IMG/VR virus record: IMGVR_UViG_3300047476_000396
Coordinates: 1 to 21,224 of that record
Origin: a virus
DNA length: 21,224 nucleotides
Reading direction: 5' to 3' (one strand)
Made by a program: the position numbers and the translations under genes. Below are positions 1-5,883 of this stretch, piece by piece (within the stretch, counting starts at the first letter, position 1; every line of letters starts with the position of its first letter). The notes under the pieces are model-generated. The model was not told where the DNA came from, ran no database searches, and saw only the letters and a list, made by a program, of their open reading frames with translations.

Positions 1-159
1 TAGAATCTCTACACCTGGTGGGTTTGTATAACCAGAACCACCGTTTGTAACTGTAACTTGTTTAATAAGACCTTCAGTAAAAACCGCAACTGCTGGTGCA
101 GCTTCTAAAGAATTATAACCATAACCGCCAGATACTACATCAATAGAATCTACTGAACC
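1..159 (-). repeat. GGxGY beta-repeats inside gp18
   Basis: Residues about 98-150 of the sheath protein hold two units of the form (I/V)xVxxGGxGY: IDVVSGGYGY and VTVTNGGSGYTNPP. The second unit runs to the window edge, so more copies may follow. The same pattern occurs in the gp8-like protein and in the DUF4815 protein of this window. Confidence 0.7.
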
Positions 160-450
160 TGTTGGAGTTACAACAGCGTTCTTCATGTTAGTAGTTTGTT
201 GACGTACTAGTAATAGGTTATTTGAATATGCTAGGAAGTTAGCAGCTGTGAACCATGATTCAAAGTTATTACTGTTTGGTGTGCCAAAACGACGAACTAA
301 TTCGTCTTCTGATGTAACTGTGATAGGTTCCAAAACTGGACCCCAGTCGAACTGACCCGCAAACGCACCGATTGAAGTGGCCACGGCAGGAACGATAGAA
401 GTAAAGTCTTTTTCTACGACTGCAACGCCTGGAGATAATTGAAACGGCAT
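1..450 (-). CDS. gp18: Tail sheath protein gp18, N-terminal part (cut by window edge)
   Basis: Contractile tail sheath subunit; it polymerises around the tail tube and contracts on infection. The ATG at 450-448 is preceded by AAGGAG, and the frame stays open for 150 codons to base 1, so the C-terminal part is missing. The N-terminus MPFQLSPGVAVVEKDFTSIV, followed by PAVATSIGAFAGQFDWGP, is the classic T4-type sheath start, and the later LVRRFG and ANFLAYSNNLLLVR segments fit the same family. From about residue 98 the sequence departs into GGYGY and GGSGYTNPP repeats that I do not recall in T4 gp18; they look like an inserted beta-repeat domain, probably on the outer surface. The gene has its own 76-base leader with a late-type promoter and a hairpin, as expected for a very abundant protein. 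The sheath identity is firm; the role of the insert is inference. Confidence 0.93.
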   Translation of the reverse strand, partial: MPFQLSPGVAVVEKDFTSIVPAVATSIGAFAGQFDWGPVLEPITVTSEDELVRRFGTPNSNNFESWFTAANFLAYSNNLLLVRQQTTNMKNAVVTPTGSVDSIDVVSGGYGYNSLEAAPAVAVFTEGLIKQVTVTNGGSGYTNPPGVEIL

Positions 451-480
451 TGTTGTTCTCCTTGTTTGATAAAAATTGCC

Positions 481-496
481 TAGACAAAACTGTCTA
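481..496 (-). other. Hairpin in gp18 leader
   Basis: On the minus strand TAGACA-GTTT-TGTCTA forms a perfect 6-bp stem with a 4-base loop. It starts about one base after the transcription start predicted from the upstream late-type box, so it would sit at the 5' end of gp18 mRNA. Transcripts reading in from gp17 would also carry it, followed by GGCAATTTTTA, so a weak terminator is an alternative reading. Confidence 0.55.
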
Positions 497-500
497 CGAA

Positions 501-509
501 TTTATTTAG
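501..509 (-). promoter_or_regulatory. Putative late promoter of gp18
   Basis: The minus strand reads AACTAAATAAA here, close to the T4 late -10 element TATAAATA, which is recognised by the phage sigma factor gp55. It lies in the 76-base gap between gp17 and gp18. With T4 spacing the start would fall near base 497, giving a leader of about 47 bases with AAGGAG near its end. T4 late promoters need no -35 box, and I looked for none. Confidence 0.6.
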
Positions 510-526
510 TTTTTACAAGTTTTCAC

Positions 527-2104
527 TCAAAAGTTCAAAGGATCAGCTTCAGGTTTACCGTCATCATAGAACCCGAATGGGGTTAAATCTTCTTCGATCG
601 CCTTAATTTGCTTCTCATACATAATTTTTCGCATGTTAATATTATTTAGCTCTTTAAAATAACTCTGAGTTGTAAGCCATCCAAATAGAACTAAAGGCAT
701 AACCAAGTCGTCATGATATCCTTCGTCAGCTTCATAAGAGCCACGTTTTTCAATAAATGTAGATATTTCAGAAATAGTATCTGGGTCTGTAATTAACAGT
801 TTACTCTCTTCAACCATAGCTTTAAAGTTATGGCACCCAATTCGCTTAATACGTTTGTCAGTGTTGACACCTAGTTGAGATTTTGAACCACCAAAACCAC
901 CGCCAATAGATTGTACACCGTTTGCTCTAGACACCATAAGAATGTTTTCATACTCTAGTTCTTGGTGCATAATCTGAGCAACTTGATCAGATACGTTAGT
1001 CTCGATCAAGATAAATGCATTATTATACTCTGTTGCAACTTTGTAAATTACAGTTGGAAATAGCAAGGGAGTAATATCGTTCTTCTTATACTTAGCAACT
1101 ATTCTATAAGGAGTTTCTGTAATATCAATAACCTGAATTGTAGAGTAGTCGCCTTCAACCCCCTGTGCAATATCAATTACACCGCAGTACGTATGATTCT
1201 TTTGAGGTCTAACAAATACATCTAAACCATCCTTACTTAGGATAGGTTCGTCTACTGTCATTTTAGCAATAACGTCAGAACGAATAAGCGTTAAACTTGA
1301 ACCCAGGAAGTTACATAAAACTTCTTGGTTAAATTTAAGATCACCCAGCATCTTGCGCTGTTCTTCTGCCCATGCTTCATCGCGTCCTGGGATCTCCCAG
1401 TATGGAATGAATAATGGTACGAATCCGTTACGACCTTTTTCTGCATCGTTCCAGAAGCGCCAAAAGTGGTTGTAACCTAGTGGAGTAGAAGATAGAAGAA
1501 TCTTAGTAGTTTGACCTGCAGAAATAGTTGGGTAAACCGCAGTAAAGAATTCTTCAGCAACGTTGTTTGGAATAATCGCAGCTTCGTCAACGTACAACAT
1601 GTTAACAGACTTACCACGAATACCAGACTTACCTGTGGCAGCAGTAAATACCTTTGAGCCGTTTTCTAATTCAATGTCACCTTTGTTCCAACCAGTAACA
1701 CCCTGTTGCATCCACTTGGGTAAGTTCTCATACATTGTTTGGTAACGGTCAAGAACTTCTCGAGCAGCTGCAGCTTTGTTAGCCAAGATTGCTACGTTTT
1801 TGTTTGGTTGAAATAAAGTGTACCAGAGAATATACGCAGCAGATGTAGTAGTCTTACCCTGCTGACGTCCTTCCATAAGAATAACGCGACGGTTACTATG
1901 GATTATTTCAATCTTTTTACGCTGGCAGTCATACAGATTAAACTTCTGTAGACCATGATCTAGTGTTACAATGTAACAGTAGTTTTCAATAAAGTAGATT
2001 GGGTCTTGAGCACATTTAATGTATTCTTGAATTTGATCTGGGGTAAACTCTACTGATACACCAGCTGCTTTCAAATTTACATTACTATTATAAATTTCAG
2101 CCAT
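527..2104 (-). CDS. gp17: Terminase large subunit gp17 (ATPase and nuclease)
   Basis: DNA-packaging motor: an N-terminal ATPase drives DNA into the prohead and a C-terminal RNase H-fold nuclease cuts the concatemer. The 525-residue protein shows Walker A GRQQGKT (79-85), Walker B MLYVDE (169-174, with E174 as the expected catalytic glutamate) and the coupling motif SST (205-207). The nuclease acidic residues are visible at D311 (GVIDIAQGVEGDYS), E368 (ILIETN) and D465/D466 (YHDDLV). T4 gp17 is longer, about 610 residues. The start is the ATG at 2104, three bases after the gp15 stop. The upstream bases GAACTATAAAAT carry no clear Shine-Dalgarno sequence, so translation is probably coupled to gp15. 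The small subunit gene gp16 is not next to it, unlike in T4. Confidence 0.97.
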   Translation of the reverse strand: MAEIYNSNVNLKAAGVSVEFTPDQIQEYIKCAQDPIYFIENYCYIVTLDHGLQKFNLYDCQRKKIEIIHSNRRVILMEGRQQGKTTTSAAYILWYTLFQPNKNVAILANKAAAAREVLDRYQTMYENLPKWMQQGVTGWNKGDIELENGSKVFTAATGKSGIRGKSVNMLYVDEAAIIPNNVAEEFFTAVYPTISAGQTTKILLSSTPLGYNHFWRFWNDAEKGRNGFVPLFIPYWEIPGRDEAWAEEQRKMLGDLKFNQEVLCNFLGSSLTLIRSDVIAKMTVDEPILSKDGLDVFVRPQKNHTYCGVIDIAQGVEGDYSTIQVIDITETPYRIVAKYKKNDITPLLFPTVIYKVATEYNNAFILIETNVSDQVAQIMHQELEYENILMVSRANGVQSIGGGFGGSKSQLGVNTDKRIKRIGCHNFKAMVEESKLLITDPDTISEISTFIEKRGSYEADEGYHDDLVMPLVLFGWLTTQSYFKELNNINMRKIMYEKQIKAIEEDLTPFGFYDDGKPEADPLNF

Positions 2105-2107
2105 ATT

Positions 2108-2869
2108 TTATAGTTCGTCGATCCAACTCTCAGATGTTATAATCTTATTACCATTTTCATCAACAGTTCCAGTAGCTCTGAATGTGCCATCTGGACTATT
2201 GATATCAGTGGCTGCCATATTAGCCTGGCTATCAAGAATAATCTTCTGATCAGATACTGGACCAAACAGAGCAGCTTTCATTTGAAAGTTAATAGTATGA
2301 ATAACAAAACGACGTTCTTGGAATGTGCCTTCAAATTCATCAGAAACAATAACTGAGTTTAAAACAACAGGTACATCTAATTTAATGCCCATGTCATCTA
2401 CAGCATTAATAGTCATTGTATATTCTGGAGTAAACCAAGGTAAGATCTGTTCAATTATTTGTAAAGCGTCTTCTTGTGTCTTTGTAACAATGTAAAGAGA
2501 CATATCAATGTTATAAGGAACTGGAGTTCTTACAAAGGCTGAAGAATTTGGATTTGTTGAAACACAATCGTTCTTCATATACTGCATACGATTAACTTTA
2601 CGAAGAGAGTCGTAAGTGTATGCAATAATTTCAAAAGACATTCTTGGTAGAGATGTTAGAGTATGATTTTCTAAAGTTGGATCTTCATCTAAACGAACTA
2701 ACCATTTTTCTTTTGGTGCGTAAGAAAGAGGCACATGTAGTCTCTGAATATTCTCACCATTTACTGGATCAATTGCATTTCTGTCAATGTAAATGTTTGA
2801 AAATAAACGACCAAATCCGATAATACATTTTCTAACTACACCATGATAAAATACGCTATCGTTTAACAT
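2108..2869 (-). CDS. gp15: Tail completion / sheath stabiliser gp15
   Basis: Homologue of T4 gp15, which caps the finished tail and makes the joint to the head. The 253 residues (T4: 272) show the family signature near the N-terminus: FGRLFSNIYIDR (19-30), then VPLSYAPKEKW (46-56) and LPRMSFEI. T4 has FSNIQIKR, VPITYASKEH and LPRINLHL at the matching places. Further on, the segment IVTKTQEDALQIIEQILPWF matches the T4 stretch containing IVEQILPYF. The ATG overlaps the gp14 stop by one base (TAATG), with GGAGAAG inside the end of gp14 as ribosome binding site. It lies in the gp13-14-15-17 run, with gp17 three bases downstream. The assignment rests on motif memory and gene order and is strong. 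Confidence 0.92.
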   Translation of the reverse strand: MLNDSVFYHGVVRKCIIGFGRLFSNIYIDRNAIDPVNGENIQRLHVPLSYAPKEKWLVRLDEDPTLENHTLTSLPRMSFEIIAYTYDSLRKVNRMQYMKNDCVSTNPNSSAFVRTPVPYNIDMSLYIVTKTQEDALQIIEQILPWFTPEYTMTINAVDDMGIKLDVPVVLNSVIVSDEFEGTFQERRFVIHTINFQMKAALFGPVSDQKIILDSQANMAATDINSPDGTFRATGTVDENGNKIITSESWIDEL

Positions 2870-3528
2870 TAAACTTCTCCAAAAGGATTATTTTCATTAA
2901 ACACAGCATTTTCAGAAACAGCTTTGTCTTTGAATGTTTGATTATCGGCAAAACCAGTAGCATCTTCAACTTGCGGGTTAACTGTAACATCGAATGATTT
3001 AAGATCTTCAAATACATCAACCTCAGGAATACCAGTATCAATCTTCTCGCTACTGTATTGGAATAGTTCAACGTCTAGTTTGTATGTATATAAGCGACCT
3101 AACTGATAGAAAGGTTCTTGGTGTTTAACGAACTTAATTTCAAACAAACCTTTAGTTAAAGGATAATAAATTAAGTCACCTTCGTTTGGTCTGTTTGGTA
3201 GATACGTTGTACCGTGAACTCCGATTAAATCAGTCCAGCGTTTACGAGCAACTGTTAGAGTTGCAGACTGATCCATTAAGAAACCAAACTTTTGAATTAA
3301 TGCACCCTGACCTGCTAGGCTTTCAATATTGTCAAAATACATCTCGATTGGGTATGCATGTTCAAATTTTGAAAGACGGTCTTCGCCGAAAATACGGTCA
3401 GTTGAAACTCTAGAGCGTGGAATATACAAGAAGTCTTTACCATAAATCTTTAAAGATTCAATGATAATATCTTCAATAAGATCTTGCTCTCTGGTAGTGC
3501 CTTGCGTAAAATATGGGTTTGTAGGCAT
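2869..3528 (-). CDS. gp14: Neck protein gp14
   Basis: Homologue of the T4 neck protein gp14, which together with gp13 closes the filled head and offers the docking surface for the tail. The 219-residue protein begins MPTNPYFTQGTTREQDLIED and continues with IIIESLKIYGKDFLYIPR. This NPYF...EQ.L.ED.IIE..KIYG.D..YIPR start is diagnostic for the family. A further typical stretch is IEMYFDNIESLAGQGALIQK, followed by FGFL. T4 gp14 is slightly longer (256). The C-terminal 45 residues are acidic and Phe-rich and less conserved. The start ATG lies three bases after the gp13 stop, with GGGGTAAGC upstream; the stop overlaps the gp15 start. Co-transcription with gp13, gp15 and gp17 is implied by spacing. 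Confidence 0.93.
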   Translation of the reverse strand: MPTNPYFTQGTTREQDLIEDIIIESLKIYGKDFLYIPRSRVSTDRIFGEDRLSKFEHAYPIEMYFDNIESLAGQGALIQKFGFLMDQSATLTVARKRWTDLIGVHGTTYLPNRPNEGDLIYYPLTKGLFEIKFVKHQEPFYQLGRLYTYKLDVELFQYSSEKIDTGIPEVDVFEDLKSFDVTVNPQVEDATGFADNQTFKDKAVSENAVFNENNPFGEV

Positions 3529-3531
3529 TGC

Positions 3532-4491
3532 TTACCCCATAAAGAATTCTAAGGGTGCTGATTTATTTCTTAGTTCTGTTTCTAAGTCGTCAATCTCTTT
3601 CATAGCTTCAACATACAGTTTATCACCATCAAGAGTAACACCACCTGGCAATTGTAAACCAGAAAACTTTTTAATATTTACAGCCCATTGGCGTTTGAAT
3701 AGAGCAGTAGTATAATGCTTCAACCATGCTTCATTCCAAACTTTTGAAAACTCTGCTGGGTCTACTGCGCGATAACCTTGAATAAGAATATGATCGCCTA
3801 CAATAACGTCAGTTGACCAGTTTACATCAAGATGCAAACGATTTTGCATACGGTTAAAACGATATAAAGGATGTCCGTTTAGTTCAAGGTCAAGCATGGC
3901 TAAGTGACTCATAACAGTCTTGTAGTAAACAATACTTGTAGAAGTCAAGTCATACAAGTCGTTTAAACGTAATTGATATTGTAAGTCAAAAATGTTCTTA
4001 GAAGAACTTGCCTGACCGATATTAAGAATCTTAGTGACACCATAGACATAGTCTGGTGTTGTAATATATTTAAGATCTACTTCGCCTAGAACCATTCCTG
4101 GGGCAGCTACTGTTCCCCAGACTTTAGCAGTTGGATCAGTAATTGTATCTCCAACTGCCCAAGTACCCTGCACGTTTCTAACTGTAACTTCAGTTGTAGT
4201 AGAAGGTTTATTCCACTGGCGAACAACTTCAGCATAACCGCCAGAAGATGATTGTAGTTTAATAGACAATTCAGGAACTTCAGTTGCACCTGTCATATGT
4301 AAAACAGAAGCATTAATTCTATGCTTCATATACATTTGTTCTACACCTTCATAGTGATACAGATTCCAGTATCCTAGTGCCTCGTCTAAACGATCTTCTA
4401 ATTGTTCGTTGTCGACGTTAATTTCCAGAACAGGTGCGCCCAATGCACGCAGTGCGTATTGTTTTAATTGTTCTCTAGTTGCAACTGACAT
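3532..4491 (-). CDS. gp13: Neck protein gp13
   Basis: Homologue of T4 gp13, a head-completion protein that acts with gp14 at the portal after packaging. The 319 residues (T4: 309) open with an LGAPVLEINVDNEQLEDRLD segment followed by EALGYWNLYHYEGVEQMY, the hallmark of the family (T4: LGAPIINVEL...ALELYGEYHFDG). The middle part, 70-170, is rich in beta strands, and the C-terminal part (WNEAWLKHYTTALFKRQWA, then LQLPGGVTLDGDKLYVEAMK) is typical of the marine T4-like versions. The ATG at 4491 is preceded by AGGATAAAAAC. It is the first gene after a 33-base gap with a late-type box and a hairpin, so it probably heads the gp13-14-15-17 unit. Confidence 0.93.
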   Translation of the reverse strand: MSVATREQLKQYALRALGAPVLEINVDNEQLEDRLDEALGYWNLYHYEGVEQMYMKHRINASVLHMTGATEVPELSIKLQSSSGGYAEVVRQWNKPSTTTEVTVRNVQGTWAVGDTITDPTAKVWGTVAAPGMVLGEVDLKYITTPDYVYGVTKILNIGQASSSKNIFDLQYQLRLNDLYDLTSTSIVYYKTVMSHLAMLDLELNGHPLYRFNRMQNRLHLDVNWSTDVIVGDHILIQGYRAVDPAEFSKVWNEAWLKHYTTALFKRQWAVNIKKFSGLQLPGGVTLDGDKLYVEAMKEIDDLETELRNKSAPLEFFMG

Positions 4492-4502
4492 GTTTTTATC
4501 CT

Positions 4503-4519
4503 AGTTCTTTAATAGAACT
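4503..4519 (-). other. Inverted repeat before gp13
   Basis: AGTTCT-ATTAA-AGAACT forms a perfect 6-bp stem with a 5-base loop on the minus strand, between the stop of the 125-residue gene and the gp13 ribosome binding site. It overlaps the end of the putative late box. It could fold only in transcripts reading through from upstream, so a processing site or weak terminator is more likely than a leader structure. No U-run follows it. Confidence 0.45.
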
Positions 4520-4526
4520 ATTTATT
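4519..4526 (-). promoter_or_regulatory. Putative late promoter of gp13
   Basis: The minus strand reads AATAAATA, one base off the T4 late element TATAAATA, overlapping the stop codon of the upstream gene. With T4 spacing the start would be near 4513, leaving a leader of about 22 bases that still contains AGGATAA before the gp13 ATG. Confidence 0.5.
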
Positions 4527-4902
4527 ATTCTGGTTTCGGGTACTTATCTTTTACTGCTTGGATTTGTTCTTTCCAAACATCTATACCTTTATGAAATATA
4601 ATATCTAACTGTTCTTCAATTCTAGGGTATTCTGATTTTCTGTTGTAAGTATATTCTAATTTTAATAGATATTCATCAAGTCTTTGCTTATAAGCAATCC
4701 AAGAAATTGGCGATGGCAGAGACTTTTCATTTAAAGAAACAAACTCTTTGTTTCTAGGAAACCAGATAACCTTGTTAAATTCTTGTTCTGTTATACCATC
4801 ATTATGATTGCCAATTACAATTACTGCTAAATTATTCTCTTTAGCAATATCTTCAAGAACTCTTGTTGGGGCTTTTTGTTTTTCTGTTTCTAAATTTATC
4901 AT
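4525..4902 (-). CDS. Small YP...QLD-type protein, copy 3 (putative tail-fibre partner)
   Basis: A 125-residue soluble protein; I do not recognise its N-terminal 80 residues. The C-terminus has the signature R..EYPRIEEQLDIIFHKG, followed by W..QIQAVKDKYPKPE (about 88-125). The same signature ends two other small proteins in this window, at 5543-5872 and 7358-7714. Proteins ending this way are commonly found beside phage tail-fibre genes, and a role in fibre assembly or as a minor fibre component is an inference. The C-terminal coding sequence is also similar at the DNA level to the end of the 7358-7714 gene, which points to duplication. The start ATG is preceded by AAGGTAAAAT and lies eight bases after the stop of the Cys/His-rich tip gene. 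It is the last gene before the gp13 promoter region. Confidence 0.75.
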   Translation of the reverse strand: MINLETEKQKAPTRVLEDIAKENNLAVIVIGNHNDGITEQEFNKVIWFPRNKEFVSLNEKSLPSPISWIAYKQRLDEYLLKLEYTYNRKSEYPRIEEQLDIIFHKGIDVWKEQIQAVKDKYPKPE

Positions 4903-4910
4903 ATTTTACC

Positions 4911-5543
4911 TTATCCTGCAAATTCAATAATAACTAATCTAGTTCCATATGTGTTAGAACTGCCTGGAGATCTAGACATAGTTGCAGCGTTTTGTGAAAT
5001 ATTGTTAGCGTTCCAACGGCAAGAATCATTATGACAGCAACCATATAATCTATATGTTCTTGGAACTCCAGCAACAACAGGGATGCTACCACCTTCATGA
5101 CCAGAACCGTCATCAATTTCTGTTATATTTGCGTGGAAATAGTGATCAGCCGCACCAGAGACATAGTTATGGTGTGAGCCCTGAAGTGAGTAATATCTAT
5201 TACCATAACCTGAAACGTCACACATAATAGCTAAACCAATACCCCAAGATGTTGATGAATTATCATCAGCATGACCATAACCCATAATTAAAAACTTACT
5301 ATTATTTACAGTCGGTGTTATTGATATAGTAACGTTTAAATCATACATTATACCTGGAGACATAGAAAACTGAGTATTATAGAATGCAGATCTTATTTGA
5401 TATGTTACACCTGGAAAATTTAAGTCAGTTCCTCTAATTGTGCCGTCGGCAATTTTTTGAGAAGTAATAATACCGTCAGCGATCTTAGTAGAACCGACGC
5501 TACCATCATTTAATAAATTACCTGTTATTCTTGTTAATGGCAT
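4911..5543 (-). CDS. Putative fibre tip protein, Cys/His-rich
   Basis: A 210-residue protein with no firmly recognised family. The start chosen is the ATG at 5543, which overlaps the previous stop by one base (TAATG) and has GAGGTAAAATA upstream; an earlier in-frame start at 5600 would lie wholly within the previous gene. Residues 14-40 hold the repeats VGSTKIADG, ITSQKIADG and IRGTDL, like the repeats of the glycine-rich fibre at 5884-7347 and of other phage fibres. Residues 50-210 look like a beta-sandwich tip, with segments such as ITPTVNNSKFLIMGYG and TRLVIIEF. This part contains H91, C108, H124, H125, H134, H137, H149, C169, C170, H171 and C175, an unusual density for a phage fibre. It sits between two small YP...QLD genes. 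A receptor-binding role is inferred from context and repeats only. Confidence 0.75.
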   Translation of the reverse strand: MPLTRITGNLLNDGSVGSTKIADGIITSQKIADGTIRGTDLNFPGVTYQIRSAFYNTQFSMSPGIMYDLNVTISITPTVNNSKFLIMGYGHADDNSSTSWGIGLAIMCDVSGYGNRYYSLQGSHHNYVSGAADHYFHANITEIDDGSGHEGGSIPVVAGVPRTYRLYGCCHNDSCRWNANNISQNAATMSRSPGSSNTYGTRLVIIEFAG

Positions 5544-5872
5544 TATTTTACCTCTGGCTTTGGAATATTTTGTTTTACGTTTTTGATATACTCTCTCCAC
5601 CCATCAATACCAATATCATAAATCAATGCTAGCTGTTGCTCTGCAGTTGGATAGTGTTCCTTACGAAGATTTCTATAATCTCCTTGAGGGTTTGAGTATG
5701 TGGCATTGCTTAGTGCATATGCTTGTTCTAGTTGTTCTTTTGATGGCTTTGGAAAGAATAAATCATCCCAAATTAAATCTTCATATTTCCAACCACCCTC
5801 TGGTACTACATCACCAGTAAAGTGGTATTTTGCCATAGGCATCATAAACATAATTGATTGTACGATATCCAT
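5543..5872 (-). CDS. Small YP...QLD-type protein, copy 2 (putative tail-fibre partner)
   Basis: A 109-residue protein starting MDIVQSIMFMMPMAKYHF. The ATG at 5872 is preceded by AAAGGAGAAAATA; a longer frame to 5896 would overlap the fibre gene and lacks such a site. The middle (GGWKYEDLIWDDLFFPKPSK, then EQLEQAYALSN) resembles the 'W.d..iPkPt..El..A' segments of small tail-fibre-associated proteins. The C-terminus HYPTAEQQLALIYDIGIDGW, then IKNVKQNIPKPEVK, matches the other two copies in this window, although the D of QLD is replaced by A. It lies 11 bases after the glycine-rich adhesin gene and overlaps the start of the Cys/His-rich gene. An assembly or chaperone role is inferred. Confidence 0.75.
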   Translation of the reverse strand: MDIVQSIMFMMPMAKYHFTGDVVPEGGWKYEDLIWDDLFFPKPSKEQLEQAYALSNATYSNPQGDYRNLRKEHYPTAEQQLALIYDIGIDGWREYIKNVKQNIPKPEVK

Positions 5873-5883
5873 TATTTTCTCCT

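Noticed and set aside
269-487. 72-codon minus-strand frame at the start of the window
   Set aside because: It overlaps the gp18 start in another frame, has an Arg/Cys-rich composition unlike a real protein, and the gp18 frame is clearly the coding one.
481-496. Reading the gp18 leader hairpin as a strong intrinsic terminator after gp17
   Set aside because: The stem is only six AT-rich base pairs and the T-run does not follow directly (GGCAA intervenes); a leader hairpin fits better, though a weak terminator cannot be excluded.
643-649. CTAAATA box on the minus strand inside gp17
   Set aside because: It matches the late box but lies within coding sequence about 200 bases before gp18, which has its own better-placed box; chance occurrence in AT-rich DNA is likely.
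1563-5820. Several plus-strand open frames of 60-106 codons (e.g. 3186-3413, 3461-3715, 5700-6020)
   Set aside because: All lie opposite well-identified minus-strand genes and have no domain features; they are reverse-strand shadows.
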